Positions 51,709 to 60,699 of a stretch of 64,000 nt of DNA are shown piece by piece (the first letter of the stretch is position 1; each line of letters opens with the position of its first letter). The notes below the pieces were generated by a model. It worked only from the letters and a program-made list of their open reading frames with translations, had not been told where the DNA came from and made no database searches. This DNA comes from SZUA-430 sp964483585 (GTDB taxonomy: Bacteria > Pseudomonadota > Alphaproteobacteria > Micropepsales > Micropepsaceae), in contig CAZABH010000003.1 in the NCBI GenBank assembly GCA_964483585.1, positions 62,001-126,000 on the forward strand, in the 5' to 3' direction. Made by a program: the position numbers and the translations under genes.

Positions 51709-53088
51709 CTACCGCTGCTCGAGTCTCATGGCCGTGTCGACCGGCTGTTCAGAAAGTCTTAACGGTTTGAACAGAGTGACACCATCCCGGGACACGGTTA
51801 GAAGCGCAAATCGTTTTCCCGAGACCCGCTCACTTTTTAGTAGCTGGCGCAGGGTCTGCTTCCCGGAGACGCCACGTTGGCCAATTTCGACGAGAAGGTC
51901 CCCAGGCCGCACGTCGGCCTCGGCAGCAGGTGTAGCCGGCTCCACCTCGCGGACTAAGACCCCGTGGCTTGAGGATCCCAGTCCCAGGCGACTACGCAAG
52001 GCGGGCGTGAGGTCCTCAACACCCAGCCCCAGAAGCAGGCTCGGGCTCTCGCGCGAGGGAGAAGGTAAAGCGGCTGGAAGAGCCCTGCCACCTGGTCGCA
52101 CGCCCACAGCCAATGTCGCGTGAAAAGACTTCCCTCGGCGCAATACAGATAACCTCAGCGCCACTCCAGCCTCTTGCTCTGCGATGCGCCTTTGAAACGC
52201 GCGGGCATCCGCTACCGCTTTGCCGCCGACTTCGACGATGATGTCACCAGGTGCGATGCCTGCTTTTGCTGACGGACCGCCTGCAACGACACTGCCAACC
52301 AAGGCCCCCGTCACGCGCTCGAGACCGAAGGCCTCAACAAGATCCGGTGTCAGATCAAGCACGCTGGCACCCACCCATCCACGTTCCACGACCCCACGCT
52401 TGGCGAGGCGCGAAATGACAAATTTCACAGCGCTGGACGGAACCGCCAGACTTATTCCTGCAGCCCCTCCGCTGGGCGACACCAGCGCGGAATTAACCCC
52501 AACAACCTCACCTTTCAGGTTGAGCAGCGGGCCACCCGACGAACCGCGATTGATGGCTGCATCCGTCTGTATGAAGTCCTCGACGGCTTCGGTCTCGATA
52601 CGTCGGTGTCGGGCACTGACGACACCCGCCGAAACACTTCCACCGAGGCCGAAGGGGCTTCCGATCGCAATCACCCAGTCGCCGGGTTGCACGTCATCCG
52701 AGCTCCCCAACGTCAGCGGTATCAACACCTTTTCCGAATGCACCCGCAGCAGCGCCAGGTCACTCGCGCGGTCCTGACCAATCAGTCTGGCAAGCCGACG
52801 CGTTCCATCAGAGAAGGTCACATGAATTTCCCGAGCGCCCTCAATGACATGATGATTGGTAACCACAAGACCCGACGCGTCCACGATGAACCCCGATCCA
52901 AGGGATCGACCATCGCTTTCATCCGAACGCGCTTCACGCGTCGCCGAGACGCTTACGACAGAACTCGATGCACGGCTGACCATGGCCGACAGGTTATCGG
53001 GCAACCAGCGCGCCTGACCATCGGCCGGCGACAGAACAGCGCCAGCAAAGACGAGGAAGATCACCAGAGGCAGAGCAGGCAATCGCAC
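51709..53088 (-). CDS. degQ: DegP/DegQ-family periplasmic serine protease
   Basis: Trypsin-like protease and chaperone for misfolded envelope proteins. The GTG at 53088 gives a signal peptide (RLPALPLVIFLVFAGAVLSPADGQA); a TTG at 53100 is also in frame. The catalytic triad is His in VTNHHVIE, Asp in DRASDLALLRV and Ser in INRGSSGGPLLN (GSSGG replaces the usual GNSGG). Two PDZ domains follow. It lies after hflC on the same strand, with a terminator hairpin between. Confidence 0.93.
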   Translation of the reverse strand: MRLPALPLVIFLVFAGAVLSPADGQARWLPDNLSAMVSRASSSVVSVSATREARSDESDGRSLGSGFIVDASGLVVTNHHVIEGAREIHVTFSDGTRRLARLIGQDRASDLALLRVHSEKVLIPLTLGSSDDVQPGDWVIAIGSPFGLGGSVSAGVVSARHRRIETEAVEDFIQTDAAINRGSSGGPLLNLKGEVVGVNSALVSPSGGAAGISLAVPSSAVKFVISRLAKRGVVERGWVGASVLDLTPDLVEAFGLERVTGALVGSVVAGGPSAKAGIAPGDIIVEVGGKAVADARAFQRRIAEQEAGVALRLSVLRRGKSFHATLAVGVRPGGRALPAALPSPSRESPSLLLGLGVEDLTPALRSRLGLGSSSHGVLVREVEPATPAAEADVRPGDLLVEIGQRGVSGKQTLRQLLKSERVSGKRFALLTVSRDGVTLFKPLRLSEQPVDTAMRLEQR

Positions 53089-53098
53089 GACAAACCCC

Positions 53099-53138
53099 AA
53101 AAAAGAAAAGCAGCGCCGACCACATGATCAGCGCTGCT
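53099..53138 (-). terminator. Terminator between hflC and the protease gene
   Basis: Minus strand AGCAGCGC and GCGCTGCT form an 8-bp stem followed by TTTTCTTTTTT, ending about 10 bases before the protease start codon. It would stop most hflKC transcripts, leaving the protease to read-through or its own promoter. Confidence 0.8.
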
Positions 53139-53166
53139 CATGGTAAATATGAGGTTTAGACCGCGC

Positions 53167-54036
53167 TCAGCGTCCCGTCTGGCCCTTCTGGAAATACTTG
53201 AAGAAGGGGCTCTCGGGCGAGATGACCAGCGTCGTGTTGCTGGCACCCATCGACTGCTCATAAGCCGTCAGGGAGCGATAGAACTCGAAGAACTCCGGAT
53301 CCCGCCCAAAGGCATCGCCAAGGATCCGGTTGCGCTCAGCATCACCTTCACCGCGCAGGATCTCGGACTGCTTTGTCGCGTCCGCCTTGATGATCGTGAC
53401 TTCCTTGTCAGCTGCCGATTTGATGCGCTGCGCCTCTTCGTCACCGCTCGCGCGATAGCCTGCAGCCTCGCGCTGGCGTTCAGTCTGCATGCGGCCAAAG
53501 ACGCTGTCGAGATTCTCCTTCGGCAGGTCTGCACGTCGGATCCGAACATCGACGATCTCAATTCCCAAAGCCCTGGCCTGACTTCTCATCTGGTCACGGA
53601 TTGAGGTCATGAGGCTTTGTCGATCCGATGACAGCAACGCTGCAAAGGGGCGCTGACCAAGCTCGCCACGCAGACTTGAACTCAGCATCGACGACAGTCG
53701 CTGCTGAGCCAGAGCCGCAGTCCGCAAGGACTGGTAGTAGCGCAGCGGATCAGAGATGCGATAGCGCGCAAACGCGTCGACCACGATCCGCCTTCTGTCC
53801 GATGCGATGACCTCCTCGGGCATTGCGTCGAGCTCGAGGATCCGCTTGTCCATGAGGATCACGTTCTGGATAAAGGGCGCCTTCAGCGCAAGCCCGGGCT
53901 CCTTGATCACGCGAACGGGTTCACCGAACTGGGTGACCAGAGCTTGCTCCATCTGCTGAACTACGAAAACCGACTGAAAGAGCAGGAAGAAAACCGCACC
54001 AAGTCCGACCAGAATGAACGTCAGGAATCTGGGCAT
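53167..54036 (-). CDS. hflC: Protease modulator HflC
   Basis: Inner-membrane SPFH/prohibitin protein that, with HflK, encloses FtsH. The 289-residue protein starts at the ATG at 54036 (MPRFLTFILVGLGAVFFLLFQSVFVV), giving one N-terminal membrane anchor. The SPFH core and a helical tail (ERQREAAGYRASGDEEAQRIKSAADKEVTIIKA) follow. It starts 1 base after the hflK stop. Confidence 0.96.
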   Translation of the reverse strand: MPRFLTFILVGLGAVFFLLFQSVFVVQQMEQALVTQFGEPVRVIKEPGLALKAPFIQNVILMDKRILELDAMPEEVIASDRRRIVVDAFARYRISDPLRYYQSLRTAALAQQRLSSMLSSSLRGELGQRPFAALLSSDRQSLMTSIRDQMRSQARALGIEIVDVRIRRADLPKENLDSVFGRMQTERQREAAGYRASGDEEAQRIKSAADKEVTIIKADATKQSEILRGEGDAERNRILGDAFGRDPEFFEFYRSLTAYEQSMGASNTTLVISPESPFFKYFQKGQTGR

Positions 54037-54037
54037 G

Positions 54038-55177
54038 TTAATTGGCTCCCTGCATTGCAGCATCAGGACTCTGAGAACGGCGCAGCTCAGGCATCGGCAT
54101 CGGAAGATACTGGATAATGCCGCTCTTGTTCTCGATCACGATCTTGTTGGTGTTTCCAAGCACGCGCTGCATGGTCTCGATATACATGCGCTCGCGCGTG
54201 ACCTGCTTGGCATTGCGATACTGGTCAAGAATTGAGTTGAAGCGCTGTGCTTCACCTTGAGCCTCCGTCACCACTTTCTGCTTGTAGGCCTCGGCATCCT
54301 GCACGATCTTGGCTGCCTCACCTCGCGCCTGGGGCACGATCGTGTTCTGGTACTTCTGCGCCTCATTGCGTCGTTTTTCCTGGTCAGCGCGCGCTGCCTG
54401 CACATCGCGGAAGGCGTCAATGACCTGCGCCGGCGGATCGACCTTGAGCAGGATCACGCGGGTAATTGTCACACCCGCATTGTAGGAATCCAGCGTCTTC
54501 TGCATCAACTTCTGAACATCTTGCTGGACGACAACACGACCTTCAGTCTGAACCGTTTCGATCTTGTTGTTTCCCACCACCTCGCGCATCGCACTCTCTG
54601 CAACAGCCTTGATCGTGTTCTGCACATCCTTCACTTCGAAGAGGTACTTTTCGGCGTCAGCAACTTTCCAGAACACATCGAAATCCAGATCGACGACATT
54701 CTCGTCTCCGGTCAGCATGATGCTCTCGGCCGAAATATCGATCGTTGGCGCGTCGGCAACACCATTCTCGCGGATGAACCCGACATTCAGCTGGTTCTCG
54801 GCTTCAACGTTCGGACGCAGCACAACTTCGATCGGATAGGGCAAGCGTACATGAAGCCCCGACCCAAGCTTGTCGACATATTGGCCAAAGCGCAGCACGA
54901 CACCCTGCTCCGCCGGTTGGATCTGATATACGCCCGTAAGTATCCAGAGGAACAGCAGGCCACCGCCACCCAATCCCAGAAGCATCGTGTTCGGAGACTG
55001 GTTGGGGAACCAGCGCCGCATGTATTCACGAAGACGCTTGAAGATATCCTCAAGGTCAGGCGGCCTCACATTATTGGGCCCCCGCCCGCCCCCACTGTTC
55101 GAGGGACCCTGCCCCCAAGGACCACGACCACCGCCACCCGGAGGCCAGCCACCGCCTTTATTGTCATTCCAAGGCAT
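54038..55177 (-). CDS. hflK: Protease modulator HflK
   Basis: Partner of HflC in the FtsH cage. The 379-residue protein has a Gly/Pro/Asn-rich cytoplasmic N-terminus (WPPGGGGRGPWGQGPSNSGGG) typical of HflK. A membrane helix lies near 65-85, then the SPFH domain and a helical C-terminus. The upstream 260 bases, divergent from apbC, show no further gene. Confidence 0.96.
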   Translation of the reverse strand: MPWNDNKGGGWPPGGGGRGPWGQGPSNSGGGRGPNNVRPPDLEDIFKRLREYMRRWFPNQSPNTMLLGLGGGGLLFLWILTGVYQIQPAEQGVVLRFGQYVDKLGSGLHVRLPYPIEVVLRPNVEAENQLNVGFIRENGVADAPTIDISAESIMLTGDENVVDLDFDVFWKVADAEKYLFEVKDVQNTIKAVAESAMREVVGNNKIETVQTEGRVVVQQDVQKLMQKTLDSYNAGVTITRVILLKVDPPAQVIDAFRDVQAARADQEKRRNEAQKYQNTIVPQARGEAAKIVQDAEAYKQKVVTEAQGEAQRFNSILDQYRNAKQVTRERMYIETMQRVLGNTNKIVIENKSGIIQYLPMPMPELRRSQSPDAAMQGAN

Positions 55178-55437
55178 GAATTCTCATCTCCCTCGCCGAG
55201 GCCGCAGGCACCAGATCCCTACCCGGAGGTCCGCACATCTTGCGGAGTGGGCAGCACATCGGGCACAAGCGAATCAATCGACACAAACCACAATGGATGT
55301 ACCGCCCAAGGCGGTTTATAAGTTCCTAAAGCCGTCACCCGCAACAGCAGACGTGCCCCGACCGGGCATCCTCGTCATCCATGTTTAAATGGAACGATCA
55401 GGACAAGCTTCAAGGGCTCGAATCAATTGGCAGAGCA

Positions 55438-56532
55438 ATGACTCAGGTCACCACGGACACCATACTGAAAACCCTTCTGGCGGTGCGGGACCCCCAGCAC
55501 ACAGACAGCGTGATCGCGGAACAAATGATCCAAGGCCTCGATTTGACAGATGGTCATGTTACATTTGCCATTGAGATCGATCCCAGCCAGGCAAGGCTGA
55601 AGGAATCCCTGCGTCAGGCTTGTGAGAAAGCCGTATTGACCCTACCTGGGGTAAGGTCTGTCTCGGCAGTGCTGACCGCGCATAACTCCAAACCAAGCGC
55701 CCCCGAGATCGCAACCAAGGAGGGTGCACGCAACCCAAAAGGGGTAGAGGCTATTGTGGCCGTGGCCAGTGGCAAGGGCGGTGTCGGAAAATCGACTGTC
55801 ACGGTCAACCTGGCCATCGCCCTCAGCAGACTGGGCCTGAAAACCGGCATCCTCGACGCCGACATTTACGGACCGTCGATACCCAAAATGCTGGGGCTCA
55901 AGGGAAAACCGACGTCGAAAGACGGAAAGATCCTGGAACCCATGCAAGCCTGGGATCTCAAAACCATGTCCATCGGCTCTCTCGTTCGCGAAGACAACGC
56001 GATGATCTGGCGAGGACCGATGGTGATGAGCGCGATCACGCAACTCCTGTTCGAGGTGAACTGGGGACCCTTGGATATCCTGCTTGTCGACATGCCGCCC
56101 GGAACTGGTGATGCGCAACTCACGCTTACACAACGTGTCCCCATGCGCGGCGCCGTGATCGTATCGACACCACAGGACATCGCCCTGCTCGACGCGCGCC
56201 GTGGAATTGCAATGTTTCAGCAGACCCACGTCCCGGTGCTAGGCATCATCGAGAACATGAGCACATTCATCTGCCCGGAGTGTGGAAGTGAGACCCAGAT
56301 ATTCGGGCACGGCGGCGCCCGGGAAACAGCGGCAAGGCTGGGATGCGATTTTCTCGGTGAAGTACCCCTGCACATCGCGATCCGCCAGACCTCGGACGCG
56401 GGCACACCCATCATGGCTGCAGAGCCAGCATCGGCTCACGCACAAGCCTTCCTGGCTATCGCAGCGCGCGTCGCCGAAAAGCTGCAATCTGGCACCACAC
56501 GGCCAGCACCGACCATCACGTTTGATGGATAA
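55438..56532 (+). CDS. apbC: Iron-sulfur cluster carrier ApbC/Mrp
   Basis: P-loop ATPase that carries 4Fe-4S clusters to apoproteins. The N-terminal DUF59/MIP18 domain (about 1-85) is followed by the Walker A VASGKGGVGKSTVTVNLA. Switch motifs include LVDMPPGTGDAQLT, and the cluster-binding CPECGSE pair is near residue 280. I use the ATG at 55438 (MTQVTTDTILKTLLAVRDP); an upstream ATG at 55381 would add 19 residues. Confidence 0.95.
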   Translation: MTQVTTDTILKTLLAVRDPQHTDSVIAEQMIQGLDLTDGHVTFAIEIDPSQARLKESLRQACEKAVLTLPGVRSVSAVLTAHNSKPSAPEIATKEGARNPKGVEAIVAVASGKGGVGKSTVTVNLAIALSRLGLKTGILDADIYGPSIPKMLGLKGKPTSKDGKILEPMQAWDLKTMSIGSLVREDNAMIWRGPMVMSAITQLLFEVNWGPLDILLVDMPPGTGDAQLTLTQRVPMRGAVIVSTPQDIALLDARRGIAMFQQTHVPVLGIIENMSTFICPECGSETQIFGHGGARETAARLGCDFLGEVPLHIAIRQTSDAGTPIMAAEPASAHAQAFLAIAARVAEKLQSGTTRPAPTITFDG

Positions 56533-56536
56533 AAGA

Positions 56537-56560
56537 GGCCGGCGCACGAGTGGGCCGGCC
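56537..56560. terminator. Bidirectional terminator between apbC and the 56590 gene
   Basis: GGCCGGC and GCCGGCC form a 7-bp stem with a 10-base loop. On the minus strand it is followed by TCTTTT, the stronger T-run, so it probably serves the gene ending at 56590; on the plus strand it sits 5 bases after the apbC stop. Confidence 0.65.
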
Positions 56561-56589
56561 TTCCATTCAGGTCAGAAAAAAACAATAGC

Positions 56590-56961
56590 TTATGGCCGCC
56601 CCTTCTGCAGCGTCGCCTTGAGCGTGCCCTGCGGCGTCACGACATCCCAGCTGTCTCCGACATTCTTCGCACCCGGAAAATCCGAGCACTGCTTCGCCTC
56701 TTCGGGCTTCGGCGCCGGTGCAGTTTGCGAGAAGCAGAGCTTGTTGCCCTCGAGCGCCCACGTTCCCTTCACCTCGGAGCCGTCGGCCATCTTGCGCGAT
56801 GCCTTCTTGTCGGCATCATAGTAGATGCGACCGACTTCCTTCCCGTCCGGACCAGTGATGACGACAGTGTTGCCATAGCGGCTTGCCATCGGATCGTCAG
56901 CGGCAAGAGCCATCGAAACACTCATGGCAGCAACGGCCAGACCAGCAAAAATGCTCTTCAT
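56590..56961 (-). CDS. Small exported protein of unknown function
   Basis: A 123-residue protein with a signal peptide (MKSIFAGLAVAAMSVSMALA, cleavage near 20). The mature domain is beta-rich (NTVVITGPDGKEVGRIYYDADKKASRKMADGSEVKGTWALEGNKLCFSQ) with two Cys that could pair. No enzymatic motif. It resembles small periplasmic proteins found in alphaproteobacteria; role unknown. Confidence 0.75.
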   Translation of the reverse strand: MKSIFAGLAVAAMSVSMALAADDPMASRYGNTVVITGPDGKEVGRIYYDADKKASRKMADGSEVKGTWALEGNKLCFSQTAPAPKPEEAKQCSDFPGAKNVGDSWDVVTPQGTLKATLQKGRP

Positions 56962-57123
56962 GTGGACCTTTCCTTCAATATGGAGCTTATGTCCCGATCA
57001 GGGACGTATGGCGCATGTAGGTCATCCCATCCCAACCAGCAAGTGAACAGTGTGTTGGAAACCGGGACGGCATTATCGACGGCACGCACATTCACCTGCA
57101 GGTTGATTTGCAGCTGCAGCAAT

Positions 57124-58038
57124 TCAGCCGCCTTGGAAGTTGAGCTTCAAGCCAGGCCGCGGCCATTGCATCTCGACCAGCTTGCCCGTGCCGGAAAGGG
57201 TCACATAGGCCGTCCTCATATCCGAGCCACCAAAACAGATATTGGTCACCAGCGGATCGGGAAATGGACACTGCTCATAGGAACCATCCGGCGCGATCGA
57301 GGATATCCCACCGGTCGGAAACGCGATCGTCGCCACGCAAACACGACCATTGGCCTCCACAGCGAGGGAATCAAACAACTGCAGCCCGGGCAGACCGCAG
57401 ACAAGATCGCCGTTGAGTGGCCCGGTGCGCGGCGCAACCACCCCAGGGGACACAATGTCGAACTTCATGAGCCGCCCTTCATGTGTCTGGGCGACATAGA
57501 GTGTCTTGCCGTCAGGCGACAGACCGCAACCATTGGGGTTCATGATTGGAAAGACGACTTCACGCACATGCTTGCCATCAGGCGTCGCGTAATAGACAGC
57601 CCCACGATCATGAAGGCGGCCATAGCTCTTTCCGAGGTCCGTGAAATAGAACCCGCCATGCGTGTCGAAAACCAGATCGTTCGGACCATTGAATTTCAGC
57701 CCATCGCACGCCTCATACAGGCGCTCGACCTTACCAGTCTTCAGGTCGACACGCTCGATGCGCCCTCCACTGTAGTCGTGCGGACGATCACCCGGCACCA
57801 GCAGGCCACCGTTCTCGTGCCACTGGAACCCGCCATTGTTGGTCACATAGACCGCACCGTCGGGCCCAAGCGCCGCACCATTCGGCCCGCCACCCAGCGT
57901 GGCGACAACTTCCACCTTCCCGTTCCATATGCGCGTCAGTGTCTGCCGGGCAATCTCGACAAGGATCACGCTACCATCAGGCATCGCAATCGGGCCTTCG
58001 GGAAACCTGAGGCCACTAGAGATCTCACGCATGCTCAT
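57124..58038 (-). CDS. SMP-30/gluconolactonase-family protein
   Basis: A 304-residue six-bladed propeller hydrolase family member. It has FPEGPIAMPDGSVILVEI at the start, a metal-site FNGPNDLVFDTHGGFYFTD, and NPNGCGLSPDGKTLYVAQTHEGRL. These match SMP-30 lactonases; the lactone substrate is unknown. The ATG at 58038 overlaps the folA 3' end by 14 bases and has AGGA upstream. Last of the thyA-GNAT-folA unit. Confidence 0.88.
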   Translation of the reverse strand: MSMREISSGLRFPEGPIAMPDGSVILVEIARQTLTRIWNGKVEVVATLGGGPNGAALGPDGAVYVTNNGGFQWHENGGLLVPGDRPHDYSGGRIERVDLKTGKVERLYEACDGLKFNGPNDLVFDTHGGFYFTDLGKSYGRLHDRGAVYYATPDGKHVREVVFPIMNPNGCGLSPDGKTLYVAQTHEGRLMKFDIVSPGVVAPRTGPLNGDLVCGLPGLQLFDSLAVEANGRVCVATIAFPTGGISSIAPDGSYEQCPFPDPLVTNICFGGSDMRTAYVTLSGTGKLVEMQWPRPGLKLNFQGG

Positions 58039-58549
58039 GAAGGAAGTCCTTTCGCTCAAGAATGATGAAACTATAGCCGATTGGCTGGGTCGCGGAAGGT
58101 GGATGGACGGCCTCGTCGCGCACCTGCCACTGGCCGCGATCGAAAGAGGGAAAGAATGCGTCACCTTCGGTGCGAACGGCAACCTCTGTCAGGTAGATAC
58201 GCTGCACCTGTGGCAACGCCAGTGCATAGAGTTCCGCGCCACCTATGACCATGATTTCATCTGTGGCCTCGGCCCGGGCAATCTCCAGCGCCTCGTCAAG
58301 CGATGTCGCCACCACACCGCCAGGGGCAGGATAGGCGGCATCACGCGTGACGATGATGTTGGTACGTCCAGGCAATGGGCGCTTCGGAAAACTCTCCCAG
58401 GTCTTGCGGCCCATGATGATGGGCTTGCCCATGGTTCGGGCCTTGAACCACTTGAGATCCTCCGGCAACCGCCAAGGCAACTCGCCATTGCGGCCGATGA
58501 CGCCATTTTCAGCAACCGCAACGATTATCGAGACGATCACCCCGCTCAT
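58025..58549 (-). CDS. folA: Dihydrofolate reductase
   Basis: Regenerates tetrahydrofolate with NADPH, needed after the ThyA reaction. The 174-residue protein has VAENGVIGRNGELPWRLPEDLKWFK, MGRKTWESFPKRPLPGRTNIIVTR and VIGGAELYALAL, the standard family motifs. Its ATG overlaps the GNAT gene stop by 4 bases. Confidence 0.97.
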   Translation of the reverse strand: MSGVIVSIIVAVAENGVIGRNGELPWRLPEDLKWFKARTMGKPIIMGRKTWESFPKRPLPGRTNIIVTRDAAYPAPGGVVATSLDEALEIARAEATDEIMVIGGAELYALALPQVQRIYLTEVAVRTEGDAFFPSFDRGQWQVRDEAVHPPSATQPIGYSFIILERKDFLHEHA

Positions 58550-59031
58550 GAACGCCCAAGTCGCGCCAGCGCGTCCCCAGTAAGGCGGAACACTGTCCAG
58601 TCATGCATCGGAACCGCTGCCAGCGAGGAATAGAAATCGATCGCAGGCTGGTTCCAATCGAGCACGGACCACTCGACACGAGCGCAGCCTTCGCGCGAGG
58701 CACGCGCGGCGAGGTTCACAAGCAGAGCCTTCCCGATCCCCCGGCCGCGTAACTCTGGCAACACGAATAAATCCTCGAGATAGATCCCGTGTCGTCCCCG
58801 AAACGTCGAGAAGTTGTAAAACCAGATCGCAAAGCCTGCGGGCACACCATCCCATGAAGCGACATCGCAGAAGACACGTGGCTCCGGCGCAAATAGCGCC
58901 GCCGCAACATCGTCAGCACTTGCGTCAACCTCATTGGCGAGACGCTCATACGCCGCAAGGGCCTTGATGAATTCGATGATCAGGCTCGCATCTGCAGCCC
59001 GCGCAGGACGGATGGAAAGCCCGACGCTCAC
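58546..59031 (-). CDS. GNAT-family N-acetyltransferase
   Basis: A 161-residue acetyltransferase. The acetyl-CoA loop LPELRGRGIGKALLVNLAARA is clear, and YLEDLFVLPELRG precedes it as in diamine/spermidine acetyltransferase-like proteins. WSVLDWNQPAIDFYSSLAA completes the fold. The GTG start overlaps the thyA stop. The substrate is not known. Confidence 0.87.
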   Translation of the reverse strand: MSVGLSIRPARAADASLIIEFIKALAAYERLANEVDASADDVAAALFAPEPRVFCDVASWDGVPAGFAIWFYNFSTFRGRHGIYLEDLFVLPELRGRGIGKALLVNLAARASREGCARVEWSVLDWNQPAIDFYSSLAAVPMHDWTVFRLTGDALARLGRS

Positions 59032-59822
59032 ACGGCCACCGGCGCGGCGATATGTGGGTGTGCCTGGTAACGCTCCAGCGTGAAGTCCTCGTACCTGAAA
59101 CCGAAAATGTCCTGCACATCAGGATTGAGCTTCATCCCGGGCAAGGGATAGCCGGCGCGCAACAACTGCAGTTCCGCCTGCTCGATATGGTTCAGATAGA
59201 GATGCGCATCACCAAAACTATGGATGAATTCACCGGGCTTGAGCCCCGTCACCTGTGCCACCATCATCAAAAGCAGCGCATAGGACGCGATGTTGAAGGG
59301 CACACCCAGGAAGATGTCGGCCGAACGCTGATAGAGCTGGCAGGAGATCCGGCCCTCCGCCACGTAAAACTGGAACAGGCAGTGGCACGGCGGCAGCGCC
59401 ATCCGGTCGACATCAGAAGGGTTCCATGCGGTGACAATCAACCGTCGCGAGTCAGGATTTCTTTTGATCTGCGCGATCAGATTGGCAATCTGGTCGATGG
59501 TTGAGCCGTCACGGGCAGGCCAGGAACGCCACTGCGCCCCGTACACCGGCCCGAGATCACCCTTTTCATCTGCCCATTCATCCCAGATCCGAACGCCATG
59601 ATCCTGCAGGTAACGGACATTCGTGTCGCCTTTCAGGAACCAGAGCAGCTCATGGATGATCGACTTCAGATGAAGCTTCTTGGTTGTCAGCAGCGGGAAC
59701 CCCTCGTCGAGGTCAAACCGCATCTGGTGACCGAACACCGACAAAGTGCCCGTGCCGGTTCTGTCGTGCTTCTTCACGCCATGACGCAGGACACGTTCCA
59801 TCAGCTCATGATACTGGCGCAT
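59028..59822 (-). CDS. thyA: Thymidylate synthase
   Basis: Methylates dUMP using methylenetetrahydrofolate. The 264 residues are the standard ThyA length. The catalytic Cys lies in MALPPCHCLFQFYV near residue 146. RSADIFLGVPFNIASYALL and FGDAHLYLNHIEQ are typical. First of the overlapping unit thyA-GNAT-folA-SMP30. Confidence 0.98.
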   Translation of the reverse strand: MRQYHELMERVLRHGVKKHDRTGTGTLSVFGHQMRFDLDEGFPLLTTKKLHLKSIIHELLWFLKGDTNVRYLQDHGVRIWDEWADEKGDLGPVYGAQWRSWPARDGSTIDQIANLIAQIKRNPDSRRLIVTAWNPSDVDRMALPPCHCLFQFYVAEGRISCQLYQRSADIFLGVPFNIASYALLLMMVAQVTGLKPGEFIHSFGDAHLYLNHIEQAELQLLRAGYPLPGMKLNPDVQDIFGFRYEDFTLERYQAHPHIAAPVAV

Positions 59823-59926
59823 TGGCTCACCATTTGTCTGCCAACCAGATTAGCCCGCGCCAGCCATTCCCCAAAAGCCCGGAAAACCGTCCAATCCCCA
59901 GCCTTCAATTTTTAACGCGGACACCC

Positions 59927-59932
59927 TATATA
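59927..59932 (+). promoter_or_regulatory. ssrA: Candidate -10 element for ssrA
   Basis: TATATA sits about 7 bases before the likely 5' end of the tmRNA precursor. A -35 is weak (TTCAAT at 59904-59909, 17-base spacing). Confidence 0.4.
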
Positions 59933-59936
59933 GGAG

Positions 59937-60232
59937 GAGCCGGGCAACCGGCTATGGCGATAAACGTGCGTGTAATAAACGGATCGGACCCGGGGGCGGT
60001 ACCCGGCACCTCCACCATCCTGGCAGCGGCCCCAAAGCGTGGGGACTGCCCGGCTGATGGGGGTGAAACAGGATCGACGAACGCGTAAAGACGTTGCTTT
60101 CGCTCGGCATGGTTCCGCCGTTATCGGGCTAATCGTACATGTGCCAACGATAATGAAATGGTACTCGCTGCCTAACCAGGCAAGCGCGGTTCGGAGGGGC
60201 ACCGGGCAACAGAAGCCCCTCCACTTGCTTTC
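59937..60232 (+). ncRNA. ssrA: Permuted two-piece tmRNA (alphaproteobacterial type)
   Basis: tmRNA rescues stalled ribosomes and tags the nascent peptide. The gene is circularly permuted. The acceptor piece comes first, with the T arm CCGGG-GGCGGTA-CCCGG and 3' end CACCTCCACCA ending at 60017. A short intervening segment (60018-60058) follows. The coding piece then begins GGGGGTGAAACAGGATCGAC at 60059. GGGGGTG pairs with CACCTCC (one G-U) to form the acceptor stem. The tag frame is 60143-60175. Towards the 3' end GCAAG/CTTGC and GGAGGGGC/GCCCCTCC (60193-60222) can pair; the latter may also act as terminator. Exact mature ends are uncertain by about 10-20 bases. Confidence 0.9.
60143..60175 (+). 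other. tmRNA proteolysis tag reading frame
   Basis: GCC resume codon followed by codons for NDNEMVLAA and TAA, giving ANDNEMVLAA. The A-N-D-N start and AA end match alphaproteobacterial tags, but the tag is shorter than, for example, the Caulobacter tag, lacking its middle acidic part. The ANDN part is what alpha-type SspB recognises. Confidence 0.85.
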
Positions 60233-60241
60233 CCCCCGAGG

Positions 60242-60685
60242 TCAAACCGAAAGAACGAGGCGCCCACCGACAGGCACCTGCGCCCAACGCGCCGCAAGGT
60301 CATCAATGGCCCCTCGGATCGCGACGATGTCGTCCGCTGCCACGGGGATCGGCGCATCGCCGCGCGCGGCACAGGTTGTCAGATAGAGATCGATGACCTC
60401 GGCTGGATCGGGTCGCCCGCTCCAGCTGTCAGCTTGCATCGCCTCGACCAGCCGCTCCAGCGACTCACTGACAGCCTCCGGCTGCATGCGGAAGCCCTCG
60501 CCCTCGCCGGCGGCATGGCGATGCAGGAAGCCTCGCCGGCCCAATGTAGTTTCGACCGCGTGATGGAACATGTCATGGAGAATCGGGGCTTGCTTCGGGC
60601 AAGGCGTCTCCGACCACGCACCATCGCGAAGCACCAGCATCGCATCGTACTTGCCCGCACGCTTTTCGAAAATCACATCGGCCAT
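60242..60685 (-). CDS. Protein of unknown function
   Basis: A 147-residue soluble protein starting MADVIFEKRAGKYDAMLVLRDGAW. It has a His-rich helix PILHDMFHHAVETTLGRRGFLHRH and a C-terminal mixed helical/beta region. I recognise no family. The start at 60685 avoids an upstream extension overlapping the MFS gene. It lies 14 bases downstream of the MFS gene on the same strand. Confidence 0.6.
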   Translation of the reverse strand: MADVIFEKRAGKYDAMLVLRDGAWSETPCPKQAPILHDMFHHAVETTLGRRGFLHRHAAGEGEGFRMQPEAVSESLERLVEAMQADSWSGRPDPAEVIDLYLTTCAARGDAPIPVAADDIVAIRGAIDDLAARWAQVPVGGRLVLSV

Positions 60686-60699
60686 CGTCCCGCCCACCC

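Noticed and set aside
56725..58065. 446-codon plus-strand frame opposite the SMP-30 gene
   Set aside because: Arg/His-rich shadow of the lactonase codons with no recognisable domain.
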